NCBI GenBank assembly: GCA_026413225.1
Contig: CM048552.1
Coordinates: 202,257,553-202,321,552 of the forward strand
Length of the DNA stretch: 64,000 bases
Origin: Otis tarda
Taxonomy: Eukaryota > Chordata > Aves > Otidiformes > Otididae
Reading direction: 5' to 3'
Shown: piece by piece, positions 1-12,715 of the stretch
Layout: each line of letters begins with the position of its first letter
Numbering within the stretch: the stretch's first letter is position 1
The notes under the pieces: generated by a model
Database searches by the model: none
What the model saw: the letters and a program-made list of their open reading frames with translations, nothing else
What the model was told of the DNA's origin: nothing
Program-made: the position numbers and the translations under genes

Positions 1-1624
1 TGGCTTCAGATTGCTGAGGCAGAGAGATGGAACAGAGTCCAGACAGAACCAGAGATGGACATGTGCCAAAGGAACAGTATTTCTCATCCAAAAATCGAGG
101 GGAAATGTGCCGATCTGCAGTGCTTCTGCCAAAAGGCTGTCTTACTTGCTTAGTCCGAAGAGAAAGCCTGTCTGTGGGTTCTAACAGTAAGGAAATGCCC
201 TGGACTTGGTCTCTCATGCTATGTGATGTGGAACAGAAAATGTTGATCGAGAACTCTGTAGGCAGAAGTAGGTCACCTCACCTACTTATTTAACAGGAAG
301 GTCATTACAAGTAAGTTGGATATTTTTCCTCCCCTCCCACAAACAGCTGGTTTCGTTATACTTAAACATCTTTGCCTGAGGTGTGATCTCTATCGTGTCA
401 TAGGTTTTGTTAGGATACACTCTGGATTGGAGGCCTTAAATGTGGGGGAGCACAATACTGAGTCAGCAGTATCTTCACACACCTGCACATCTCTTGCTTT
501 CTAGCTATTGCCTTTCTCATTTTAGCCCGCTTTGTGTTACACTGCTCCCTCTACTATTAATTTCATTTCACAACTGGATCTTTAGCTTTGGTGGATATTT
601 TTTTTCCATGTGGATTTATTCCTTAACAGTGGTTTAATTCACATCTGAAATATTTGGAATGATGATATCCTCTTTTACTTCTGAGTAGAACTTCAGCTCT
701 CATTAGGCAAACTCAACAACCTAGACTTCTGTTTCCATATCTGTTTATGTCACTTGCCTATAATCTCTTTATTCTCACGTCTCCAATTTAACATTAGCTA
801 TAAACCGTTTCAGTCAAGGATTGTCTCCTTGTTGTGAATGTGCGTGGGATGCTTGTTACAAGAGATCGGTTGTGAGCGCTACAAGAATACAAGCAAACAG
901 CAACTCTGGATCTAACTCATCTGCTTTATCGTGTCTTTACAAAACAACTCATTCTTCTGGAATTGGTTTGATTGTGCTAGTGTTCAGCCCATGAAGGATA
1001 AATTTTGTGCTGATTCAAACTGCAACTAGCATTTAAAATTCAAAAATGCCTACTTGTGTTCCGGTTAGCATTTTCTATAAAAATTCTGAAGAGTAAATGA
1101 TCACAGATGTCCCTATACCACTTTTCTAAAGCTTTAATACTGAAGAAAAAACCTCAGGCTTTCCTGGGGTAAAGTGAGCAACCGAGAGATTGAAGTATTC
1201 ATCCTATATGAAGTTTACAGGCTGCTTTTCAGGATGCTTCATGCACCACATGTTAAATACAATAAAAAAAAAAAATACTGCAGTGACCCTGAAAGCGGTG
1301 AACAGAACATGATGGAGCACAGGTCAGAATCAAATCCCCTTGTGCAGGATGTCTGGAGCTGTGTGTGTGCACTGTGGGGTTGTCACACAGCTTCAGGAAG
1401 ATGGGAGAGTTGTGTTGTTAGAGGGAGAGGGAGTTAAAGGTTTAAAGCTCTTTTCAATTGAGGAGGACTCAGAAGTCTGGATACACATTTCAGAGACTAC
1501 TCAGTCAGTTTGAACTGACATTGCTTAAGAAATGAAAAAAAAATTAGTAATTTCTGATTTTCTCTTATGGAAGGACTAGTTTTACTGTGTTGGGTCAGCA
1601 CTTGATTTGGTCGGTGTCTGTTAC
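1..1624. other. Unassigned AT-rich DNA
   Basis: No recognisable gene or repeat family. Open frames are under 90 codons, overlap each other and resemble no protein I know. A short A-run lies at about 1262-1274. It reads as ordinary intergenic or intronic sequence. Confidence 0.6.
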
Positions 1625-2203
1625 TGTTGTGGTTTAGCCCCAGTCACCACACAGCTTCTCGCTCACCCTCCTCCTACCCAGCGGGATGGGGGAGAGAATT
1701 GGGAAGAAAGGGAAACTCGTGGGTTGAGATGAAGACAGCTTACTAGAATAGCAAAAGAAAATTACAATAATAACAGAATGTAAGGATACTAAAATATACA
1801 AAATGAACAATGCATGATTTCTCACTGCCCAATGTCCCAATGATGGATACAGCCTGTCCCGAGCAGTGATCAGGGAAACAAAACTGAGCAGCAAGCAAAG
1901 GAGTGAGAGGGAGAGAGTGACCCTTGCCCCCCCGCCCCGGCCAGCCCCCACGTATATACTGAGCATGGTATCTATGGCATGGAATACTCTCTTTGGCTAG
2001 TTTGGGTCAATTATTCTGGCTGTATCCCTCCCAGCTTCCTGCACCTGCACATTAGTGAAACCTGGGAAGCCGGACAGTGTCCTTGGTCTCATTAACAACA
2101 ACTCATAACATCAGTGTGTTATTCAACATTCTTCACATATGAAATCCAAAACACACCGGCTACTGAGAGGAAAATCAGCTCTATCCCTGCCAAAACCAGG
2201 ACA
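1625..2203 (-). mobile_element. Solo LTR, avian ERVL-type endogenous retrovirus
   Basis: Read on the minus strand, the segment opens with TGTCCTGGTTTTGGC, passes a TATA-like GTATATAC (1952-1959), then a stretch matching the conserved end of this avian LTR family (GTTTATCTCAACCCACGAG type, here diverged, followed by a CCCATCCC block), and closes with GGGGCTAAACCACAACA. Start TG and end CA fit an LTR. No internal retroviral region adjoins either side, so it is a solo LTR left after recombination between two LTRs. I could not find a clear target duplication at the edges. Family assignment (class III, ERVL-like) is from memory of bird LTRs. It is a moderately old fossil. Confidence 0.8.
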
Positions 2204-5200
2204 ATTAGGCAAGCTGACAGTGCACTACATGGGTGTAGTTAATGTGGCACCTAAGCTGAACTGCAGGTAGCTCCACAGAAAGTGGCAGTTCAGTGCTCTT
2301 CCCTGCCCATGGCTGCATGATTCTGCCCTTTCCTTCGCCCTCACCTTTGTCTGACCCCAGAGGATCAGGGAAGACAGACTAGCACAGAAGTGACCCTACA
2401 TAAGGAGATGGGGGGCAATGAAATTAAGTCGGCTTACTCTAATGTGTTAACATAGCTGAAGCATCGCTCTGGTGTTAAAAAACACACGACTGGCTATTTC
2501 CATAAGGGTTAGCACGGAAGAAACTCTAGGCCTTCTTTGCCACGCCAGTTAATAGTCTGTATACATGCAGAAAAAAAACCAGAGAGCCGCAGAAAATTTT
2601 GCTGAAAGAAACTTAAGCACTAATTTAGGCAGGAGTTTTGAAGACTGCATTGTAGGACTTGTACATCGAAATACTGCATTGGACATCATCTAGTTTAGGA
2701 CTACAGGGAACTTCACTGGTAAAATATAGGTGCTTCCTGCATTAAGGATCATCTAAACTTTTAGATTAGGTTTCCTAAAATGACATATATAGGTATCTCT
2801 ATTTTTATCCTGCTACTTGCAGTTTCTGGAAATTAAGCTAGAGTAGTGAGTTCTCTTTTTATTGTATCCACAACACACACAATCGTTTGCCCTATTTTTT
2901 TTCAGGAGATTTTAAAAATGCTTACTTAAAATGTCTTCATGGTTTTAATGTTTGTAATTCATTTAATGTATCCTAAACCCCTGTGATTTAGGTCAGATAC
3001 TGTATTGCTTTTTGTTGTTTAAAAAAAAAAAAACATGGAAAAGATTACAAATATATAGTATATTGAAAAAAGGATAGATTACATGGAAAAGTAAAGTCAA
3101 GCTGGTTTTGGCTTCTGTTATGCAAGAAATAATACTTCAGTAAAAACTGTAGGCTGCTCTTGAAGAATCCTGTGATTTTTAGAACTCTGGGGAGTTTGCT
3201 TCTTCTTTTGCCATAACAATCAGGCATAACTGTAAAGAATCGCTGTGCCTGCAACTAGTTTTAGTGCCATTGCTATTTTGACAGTTATCTATGAAATTCA
3301 GGGGGCAAAAACAATCCTGTTAAATTAGATTCAGTGTTTCAGGTAATCCCTTTCTTACAGTTGTTGGCATTTTCTCACTTCCGTAAATTAAATGAGAGAG
3401 ACAGTTCTGAAAGTGCGTCAGCCTAGCCGGCATGTGTCAAACCAGTGATCACCAGTAGAAAAATGTAGCAGGCGAATACAGACAACAGTTCACACTAATT
3501 GGAAAGAAAATCATTATTTTTTTGACTCAAGGAAGTGTAAAAGATGACCCTTGGGCAAGATAAGCTAGGAACATGACTGCTTCTACTGCTGTGTTAAGGA
3601 ACCTTGTTTGTTTGAGCCTTACATATCAGCTGCAAGGATATGTTATTTCTTTTGATATGAATGCAAACCCATAACATCTGAAGCTGCTTAGCTATAACTA
3701 AATTCAGGTTTGTTTTTTGTTTTTCTGTTTTGTTTTTTTTTTTTTAATATTTCAGGCTGCAATCTCCAATTTCTGTTTGATTTGTTTTTAATTTTATATT
3801 AAAAACCCCTGCAATTTTGTGTTTATTAATTTGAACATATGTTCTCTGGCTTATTCAGAGAAAGTTTATGAACAAGTAGTAGGTTACATTGAGGACAAAA
3901 TTTTCTCTCTCTGCTGGTAAGCATTCTCTGGTCTTTATAACAAGAAATTACAGTATTTATAGGGTTTTTATGGGCACTTGTACATGTTTTTGTACTATTA
4001 CCTACAACAAGAGCTACATCAATATAGTGAATGTCACACCCTCTTGGGATGTTAACAATGTGATTTTTCCATGGACGTGTATCCCACCTCCCAGAAAAAT
4101 ACATGATTTTCCGATTTCCTGAAGAATATCAGATGATTAAGAAACAAAGGGGCCACCAAAACAAGGAAAGAGGTTTTCTTAGTGTGATCTTTACAATGGA
4201 AAACCCCAAAATTAGAAGCATAAACTTAAAGCGTACCATAAAACAAAGCACGTCTTTCAGATATCTTCACTAACAGATTTTTGTAGCTCTAGAAAATAAG
4301 GAATGCAGGATAGAAATAAGCTTCACACAGATTTACATTTCATGGATTTCCATTCTGAAAGCTTTGCTGATTCAGCTACCAAACCTGTAATATACTGCAG
4401 TAATTGTATATAAAATTGCTGCTGTGCTGGCGTGATTTTGCTGCTTTTGGTTTACATGCTTAACATTTTCTGTTTTCTTTGGTATCCCAATGCTATGTTG
4501 AATATAAAGAAGTGTATTCCTACACACAGAACAGCGGAGTCCAACTGGAGTTCCATGTATTTGCTCAGAGCTGAAGTGCCACTGGTGACACTCTCAAGTC
4601 CTTGAACCCCTGTGTGCTCAGTGTCTGGGTGGGTTATTTGCCTTATAGCTTTGTTAGGTTGAGACTGGCTGCTTTTGACTGTCCTTTGCTGCCACCTCAT
4701 GTGTCATGCATTTTATATCTTTAATCATCACTTATACAGTCTTATCTGCTTGCTGTCTTATGAGGTAAACAGTCTTGGGCCTCACCACTTACATGGGAGG
4801 CTGCCAAGAAGTCTGACTCATTTAAGAAATGCAAGACTTCTTAGCTTGTTTTTTATGGCCTTGATTACTATAATATCATCAGACTTTCCAGTTTTTATTT
4901 CCAATTTGTGTATTTCCCCACAACAAGCAGTGGAGATGCCTCATTTGCTTTGTTCCTCTGCCTCCTTGGCATGGTACAGGGGAATGCTGGTGGATCAAAA
5001 TAAGATGGTTTGAATTTCTTCTTTAAGTAGATGGTGACTGTATTCTCTGCTGAAAGTGTTAGAAGTATGAGCCTCATGGTAAGAAACCTTTACTATTCAT
5101 TCCTAAGAAACAGGATCCCACTGATTCGTCTGAATGCACCCTATTACGGGATACAACCTTTACACAGAGTTGTTTGGCATCTTGGGTGATTTCAAATTTT

Positions 5201-7379
5201 CCCTTTGTATTGTGTTTTGTTTTATTAGATGTATTTTACCTCAAAATTGAGTTATCTTCTGCATTCCAGCTCCCAAAGGATTTGGGTGCACACCTGTACC
5301 AAAGTGCCCTGACAGCTCTCCAAGGTCATCCCCACATCTCCCAGCACTTCCTGCAGAGTTGGACAGCCATGTGCCTTGCTGAATCTAAGACCTCCAGCTC
5401 TAATTATTCTGACATATGTCTCTAGAGGCTGCTTCCCCTCCTCCTTACATATAGTCAAAGCAAGAGCCTGGTGTCCACCTTCCTTACATCCCCTGACCTT
5501 TGAGCTGCTGGGAAGACTTACCTCTCCTCTCACACCAAAGCACTCTGAAGGCTGCTATGAAGCTCAAGTCCTCCAACAGTCTGTAATTACAAAGCCAGGA
5601 AGGGTGACTCTGACTGCCAAGAGGATCACAGACAGCAGTAGGTAGTCTGTGAAGGAAGCTGGCGTGTTTTTAGAGGAGTGATCTATGAGATACTTGGAAC
5701 AAAATGTGATCTAAATGGGAGTAGTGTGATCTTTTCTATCCAGATATAGGTGAAGGAAGTGGTATCATCCAGATGAAGACTGTGCTGGATTTTTAGCAGG
5801 AAGTGATGGTCTGATTTCCCTGAGGACATGCTTTGTGGGTAGATACCTGTCCTGTCCCTGCATTCCTGTACACCCAGATTTTGATAAAATCTCTGTCCAG
5901 GACTAGGTACTTGTGAGGACTGAAATTGCCAAGAAAGGGAGATGCCCACTGGCAGAACTGGTACATCCCAGTATTAAAGCATGTACATCGACAATATCAA
6001 CAACTCAGTTGCCTCCTGAGATGCATCAGGTGATTTGGCAGGACTCGGTGACCTCAGCACCTCTCTGGCCCCACAGATTGAAAAAAAGAATTACGAGCCT
6101 GGTGATGCCCATGTGGTGGTTGAAGACTCAGGAGCTGGGTGCCAATCTCCAGCAGGGACACAAAGCGCCTGCTGGCTTTATTCTCAAGCCTCAGTCTTTC
6201 TCCCTCTCTGTGGTAAGGTGCTGGAGGAAAAGCAATGAGAAGATGGATCTTTGGTCAAATTCTTAACGTACATCCCTGGTTTAGTCATGCTATATTCAGC
6301 ATCCTGATTGCTGTGAATGCCTTTGGGAAAACTATGCATACTCCTATTCATGGAGTGAATTAGACATCCAACTTAGAACAATTGCTGCCATTTCAAGAGC
6401 AAAGTCCCTTGAAGCTGAAGTTCTGTTCATGAACTTCATCCTTTTTTCATCCCTCTGGATATTGATTCATTTTTTTTTTCTTGGAAATTCATAGTTCCTA
6501 GTCTCCTGCTTGAAGTTGTTTAACTGAAAATTAAGAACTAGCAAAATGCTATGTAAGCCCATTAGCTTGCCTATGAATTTCCAAATTGCTCTCTTCTTCT
6601 GCCTTCTACCTATCTTCCTCTAAATTTTTATTTGTATCCAAAAATCTTAACTGTTTACAGTCACCTCTTATTTGTTCCTTTCTCAGATTAGAACTTCCCC
6701 TCCCCTCAGCACAGACACAGACACACACATGCACATTCCCAGAAGAACTTTATTTCATGAAATACTCTGCCCATATGGGTTTGAACTCCTGCCTTTATGG
6801 CAGTTACTCAGGTCCTTTCAAGCAGTCTCACTTTCTTCAGGTTTAACACAGCAAGCGTCTGTTGTTCTTTTACCAACCATGGGGTAAAGAACAGCTGTAA
6901 ACACCTCATCATGTTTTCCAAGCACTGACGTGAGACACTAATGCACAAATCCAGTCGGCAAGATCTGCCAGCAGATAAGAGGACATAAACCAGTGCTTAT
7001 TGCCAGTATTTCCTTAATGTATCATTGCCTAAAACTTGAGTGGGAAGGAGTCAGGGTATCAATATTAGCTACTGTTTTCAGCTATAGAAGGCTAGGATAA
7101 ACTCATCAATTTAGTTATTTAAGTGATAATTTATAGACCAGAAGTGCATTCGGTGCATGTGCTGAAGAGTCTAGAGCCAAGTGACCTGTCATTATAGTTG
7201 CAAGTGTTCCTAGTGACGGTGCAGCCTTTTTTTTAGTACTGTGTTTTTCCATGATATGAATGTCAGCTCCTTGAGAGAACGAATATGCTTTAACTGCCGT
7301 GAACAGCTTCATGCGGGGGCCTTCACCTACAGTTGCTGCCTATTGGTGTAGGAGCTTCTTTTAAGCTCATGCTTGGGCA
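2204..7379. other. Unassigned DNA, no gene seen
   Basis: Low-GC sequence with scattered A and T runs (for example about 3019-3031 and 3728-3745). Open frames reach only about 117 codons at 5.2-6.3 kb, where both strands carry overlapping frames, the pattern expected by chance in slightly GC-richer DNA. No splice-bounded exon or family motif was recognised. Confidence 0.55.
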
Positions 7380-7860
7380 GCCAGCTCCTGTCTGAGTCAA
7401 GTTTTAGGTTGTGGCCTCATCTCGTGGATGAATTCAGACCTATGTTGTATGTTGATTGTCTCCAGTGCTGTCTTCTGGATGGACTTCAGCTCTACCTTTC
7501 AGTTTTGTCTCCACTTTGGTTCTGTCTCCTCTGTGTCTGACTGCGGTGTCTGGATGGACCATACTGTGTCTGGGACTGGTCTACAGGTGCAGCAGGACTG
7601 TGCCCTGGTTGGTGAGGACACTGTCTGGACTGTGGTCACCCTTGGCTCCTGCTTCTCCTCCCCCTGTTCCTGCTGCTCCCTGCCAGTGAGGAGTGGCTGC
7701 AGCTCACCCTCTGGCATCGTGGTCACCAGAGCAGATGTGAAGGAAGCACAGCCAGTGTGGGCAGGACAGGGGGACAGTCCTCTCGCTGGCAGACAGGAGG
7801 TATGCTGCATTGGATGTGGAGTGACCTTATACCTCAGAACTTTCTCCAGCACAATCACTT
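7380..7860. other. GC-rich patch with reiterated TCTGG motifs
   Basis: This patch is clearly richer in G and C than its surroundings. It repeats short related words such as TCTGGATGGAC, GTGTCTGGGACTGG and TGTCTGGACTGTGG. Frames of 159 codons on plus and 119 codons on minus overlap each other here; neither resembles a known protein, and the plus frame is cysteine- and serine-rich as expected from a repeated TGT/TCT composition. It could be an old transposon piece or a decayed minisatellite. I do not recognise it. Confidence 0.35.
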
Positions 7861-10800
7861 TTCTAGGTTTTAGCTTCAGAAAACCAGTATTTCATCCAGT
7901 GCTTTGAACTTCATTGTCTCTTGTCACTTGAAGTGACTGAAAATCCATCTTGAGTTTCTTGTGCTGGTGATTTAAAGGCACAGTGTAGGCATAGCTTTGA
8001 AAATATTGGCAAATGTTTAGGTGGAGTTTGGAGGTGACCTTAAGCAGGTTCCTCATTTAGTCAGGGCACTCTGGGAGAAAAGCCTGATTGATTTTTTTTT
8101 TTTTTTGTGCTTTTTTCCTCTCTCTTTTCACCTCTCCCCCAAAGTCAGACACCTATACCTTTGAGTAGCCTTTTGACTTTTTTCTGGTTTGTTTTTTTTT
8201 TTTTTTCTCTGTCATTATTGTAGTTTTCGTTTCATTAGATCAGTATCACTCTGCTCATTTGACTGGGAATTTCCCTCAGGAGTGTGCCTTGCCAAAAGTA
8301 CTGTTATTTCATGACTGATTTACATGAGAACAGGTTTTTCTGGTTCTTGGTGGTAAACTGTATGGAAACATGTAGATTGGAAAACTACATTTTTCTGTAG
8401 AAAACTCAGCAAAGTCACAAACTTGTATTTTTTTATATAGTTCCTCTCACCTCACCAAATAATTGCCAGACAGCAGTGCAAGGAAGGACAGTGGCCAGCA
8501 TAGAGTCGTTGTGGTCCCAGAGCCTTTTATCTCCCTGGAGGAGTGCTGCACATCCGATATTAAATGGTTGTTTAAATTACTAGTATGATGCAAACTTGGA
8601 ATATTTTGTTATTTCTCTTCCAAAAAGTAGATGGGTAGTGGTGGAGGAGGTGGGGGGCAGGGACCTCAACAGTTTTATTGAAGTTAGGAAGGTTTGCATC
8701 TTGAATTCTGGTCTTCCCCAAAATAATACTCTGCACCTGGGAATTGGTGTTTAGTACTGTGCTTAAACTGTGAATGATCCTGAATATGTGCTTCTGGCGG
8801 GGTGGCTTGTCAAACAGGGGAAGATGGCAGCCACAGAGAAGAAGGTTGTATTACAAGTTGTACATCTCAGATGGCTAAAGAAGAGATAAGATGGATATCT
8901 TCTTCCGTGGCTAAACCTTGTCGCAGGGCCTAGTAGACAACATCCTTGTACATCGAGAGCATGTGTATCACTCTGCTAGTGAGGTCTCTCCTCTGTCCTC
9001 AGTCTGAGCTTGTGGAAACTGCAGTGGAAGCTCTGTCATCCTCCCTTACAAACTAATGCTCTGTGACCTAAGGACGCAGTTAATTAGGGCACAGTTGTGG
9101 CTGAGTCTGCAGCTTGAAACTCCAAACAAACTGCATAAAGTTGCACAAGCACCCTTAGTAGAACTTTAAGCTGAAATCAAGGCATGTAACTGAATATCCA
9201 GGTTTGAAAAGCTCAGTTAGTGTAATTAAGCATGTAGTTAGGCAAACAAATTTGGGTGTACACCTTTTAAAACCAGCCAGTCAGGTGGCACTTTCAGTAC
9301 TTGTTCCCATTTGTGCTAACATGTAGGAACCGGGGAATTAAACAATATCATATTTATTCAGTTCAGATTTTCAGATTATCTTGAAGAACCACATCTGAAA
9401 CTCACAAGGTTTTACTAAAGAACTGTATCATTTAAGAAAATATAAGCTTATGATGTGATTTTAATCAGCCAATATGGAAAACCAGTTTTAAACTGATTAT
9501 TTATATAAATAATCTCACTATTTAAGTAAAGAACATGCAATTAAATGGTTAATATTGCTGAAATAAGCATTTTGTGTGCTAAAATGAAATCTTTCAGCCA
9601 TTGACTTCTGTGCAGCTTTCCCCCTGCTTTGTAAGTGTATTCTATATGAAGTTTTAATGTGCCTATGCATTTAACTGTCTAAACATCATTCTTTACATTT
9701 GTTTAGTGTATGCACAATAAACAAGTGCAAGTTTGAAAACATAGCTCTTAATAAAATAAATGTCACATTTTACTTAAATACTATGGATCTGATGTTTATG
9801 TTAAAAACACTACTATTTATACTCAAATATTTATTGAGCTTCTCAAACATATGCTGGTCCGATATGCGTGAACTATTTGGGAAAGCAATGCTGGTTTTGT
9901 CTTTCGGCACTTACATAACTCGGTCCTAAAATGCCCTCTACTGGTCACAGGCAGCCAGCCAAGCCAAAGTAAGGCTGAGAAAACTGCTGGGATAACGTGG
10001 GAGTTACATCCTCCAGCACAGTTTCTGGATTTTGAAGGAATTCCTTACTAAAGTTATTTAAAGTTTATGACTGTGTAATGTAGAACAATTTAAAAAGGAA
10101 AAAAAAATAAACTAGTGCTAGTTAGATTTAAAGATATTTCTAAAGAAAAAAATATATTTTCTTGTGCTGGAATGAAAACACTTTTGGTTGACATTGTCTC
10201 TTTTTTTGCTCACTCCAGGACACAAACAACACCATGTTACTGAAGCTAATAGGTGCACTGGGAAGAAAATGGCAAGTTGTGATGTATTGATAGTCTAAAA
10301 CTGTGGAGCAAGGAGAAGCCAAATATGCAAGATAGTATTGTAGCTTGGGGAGAGTGAAGAGTTTCACCACTGGTCACTGATCTATCAGAGCTGCCTTCCC
10401 TTACCCAATCTGATTTTAGTGCATAAGTAGAAGGGGGAGATCTAAATTGCTCTGTGTGGTATTGATGGAGTAACGGCCCAGACAGTAAAAGATGTTAATG
10501 GGATCAGGTCACTGTAGGATAGACAGTTAAGTGTTGTTCCGGAGTACGCACACAGTGATGGTATGCTGCTTAGTAGTGTGAAAAGACATCACCAGTAAAA
10601 TATTTCCAAACTTTTTAGAGTCTTAAATATGGAAAATTATTTACATATTTGAAGGGTAAAACATTACAACATTTATTTTCTCGAAGCCCTTTTGTTTAAA
10701 ATATATGAACACATATATACATGAATCTTTTCCTTTATAGTCTTATAGATAGTCAGAACAAGTTTATAACTTTCCTTGTTAATGGCTAAAGATACTTTGG

Positions 10801-12576
10801 TATTTCTTACTGTTAGAATAAGATCCTGCTTCTTTTAAGACAAGACCAAATTATTAAAAAGTTAAACAGATGAACAGCATATTTGGAAATTTCCCGTTTC
10901 TGTAGTTCGTACCAGCAACCACAGCTCTGGGAAAGCATAGACACTATTTAGCAGTACTACAACCTGACAAACTTGTAATATCATCAGATTTTTAAAATAT
11001 TGCCTTCAGATACGTTTCTGATTCATAGAACTGTGTTTGTGTGATGACTTCGTATGACTTTAATATGTCAGTTTTGTAAAAGTCTCACTGATGTCTGTAG
11101 ACCTCCTGTAAGTGGTCTTTGAACTGCAATGTAGCACCAAAATAGCTGCAACTTCTGACTGTTGCAGTGTCAAGTATGTCTCGGTGTTTTGTTCTGGACT
11201 TTTTTTTTGGCACAGTGGTACTCATCTTTGAGGATGGTGACACAGTGGTTGTGATGACAGTACCTGCATCTTTAGGCCCCTTAATAATGTTGTGAAAATT
11301 ATAGATCAAAAAGAACTAATAGATAGCCATATCAGGTAGTATTCCATTCTCACATGAAGTTGCCCACCAGTTAAGTCTCATTTCCAGCATACCAATTCTC
11401 GTGATTTATTGCTGTTTTATGCACTCCATTGTATGCTACTGATACGGTTATAGGCACTTTTGGAGGGATAAATTCTGCCATTTAAATTTAACAACATCTA
11501 TAAATACTGGATTATGAGAGACTTAAGTTATAGTTCCATCACTGTGGACAACTAATAGCACAGATTTCTCTATGCGAGTGTAAACACTGGCTTTGAGTCT
11601 CCAGAGCTTTCAGGATCCAGAACTATTGATTGGCTACCACACTCTGTATTTTCTTGAAAGAATATGTACTTCTCTTATCATTCAATTTGAAGGAAATCAA
11701 TAGGGCTAGAACTTCAGGAGTGCTGAAATACTATTTTGTGAAGTTGAGAAGAGAGGAATACTAATATGGCATTTTCAAAGTGGTGAAAAAATGGCTGGAG
11801 GGAGGCACATTTTACTAAAGAAAGTACTATGTATTGTCAGACATATATGGCAGCAATGGTGACTAGTTACTGTATATAGAGAGGGAGAAAATGAGATGAG
11901 AAAAACAGAGGGGATGACTGAAAATACCAGTATTCTAGATCTTTTCAGTCAGTCAAAGTATTTATTTTAAATATGGAGCTCCATCCTCACGGTAGCTTGC
12001 ATGGACACAGAGAGAAAACTATGGGGGATGCTGTTTCCAGCAATGTTCATCCTGCTGTATCCTATTTTACTCTCATTGACTCCCATCTAAGACAGAGAAT
12101 TCAAGACAGTTTTTTAAACTTTCACAAGAGATCCTTCCAAAATTCTAAAGTGCAGGCATTTGAATTATTAATTTTATCTGTCTTGGCATAGATCTGAATA
12201 TGTGGATGATTTATGATTAAAAGATACTTTAATTATCTGTGAGATAATACTGTTATATTATCTCCAAAACCATATTACCCTTTAGGTTGATTTTAGAACT
12301 CTGTGTGAGTAAAATGAAAGCAGGTAGAAATTTAATCTTGCATGATGAGTGCCAGGCTTAAATTTTTGGTTGTCTATATTTCTTAAGCCTTGTGAATAGA
12401 TACTGAATATAGTCGAGACTTCTTTTTTAAGTTATTAATGGATAAAAATTAATTTACTATCCACAAGATGCCATTATTGTTCCAGAAAAAGAGGATTGTC
12501 AGTATATTTATACGACAGTGCTAGTAAGAAATTGCTTAACATAATCTAGACACTTTAGATGCATGGTTTTGTGTTA
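7861..12576. other. Unassigned AT-rich DNA with T-rich runs
   Basis: Pyrimidine tracts with long T runs occur at about 8091-8106 and 8192-8206. The rest is low-complexity-poor, AT-rich sequence without a supported gene; the largest open frames are about 75 codons. Confidence 0.55.
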
Positions 12577-12715
12577 TATGATTATAACAACATATGATAT
12601 TATATGATTATTAATAACACTAATAACATTATATAATATGATTATATAATATATAATTATATATATAATATATAATATTATATATATTATATATGATATA
12701 ATATATCTAATATTT
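12577..12715. repeat. AT-rich quasi-palindromic tract (TATAT/ATTATA)n
   Basis: Almost pure A and T, built from reiterated TATATAAT, ATTATATA and ATATGAT words that are largely self-complementary, so the strand can fold into several alternative hairpins. It looks like a degenerate dinucleotide or heptanucleotide microsatellite. No transposon ends were seen. Confidence 0.8.

Noticed and set aside
7428-7907. 159-codon frame on plus as a possible Cys-rich gene
   Set aside because: A frame on the opposite strand overlaps it, the composition follows a repeated TCTGG word, and no known domain, signal peptide or splice context supports it.
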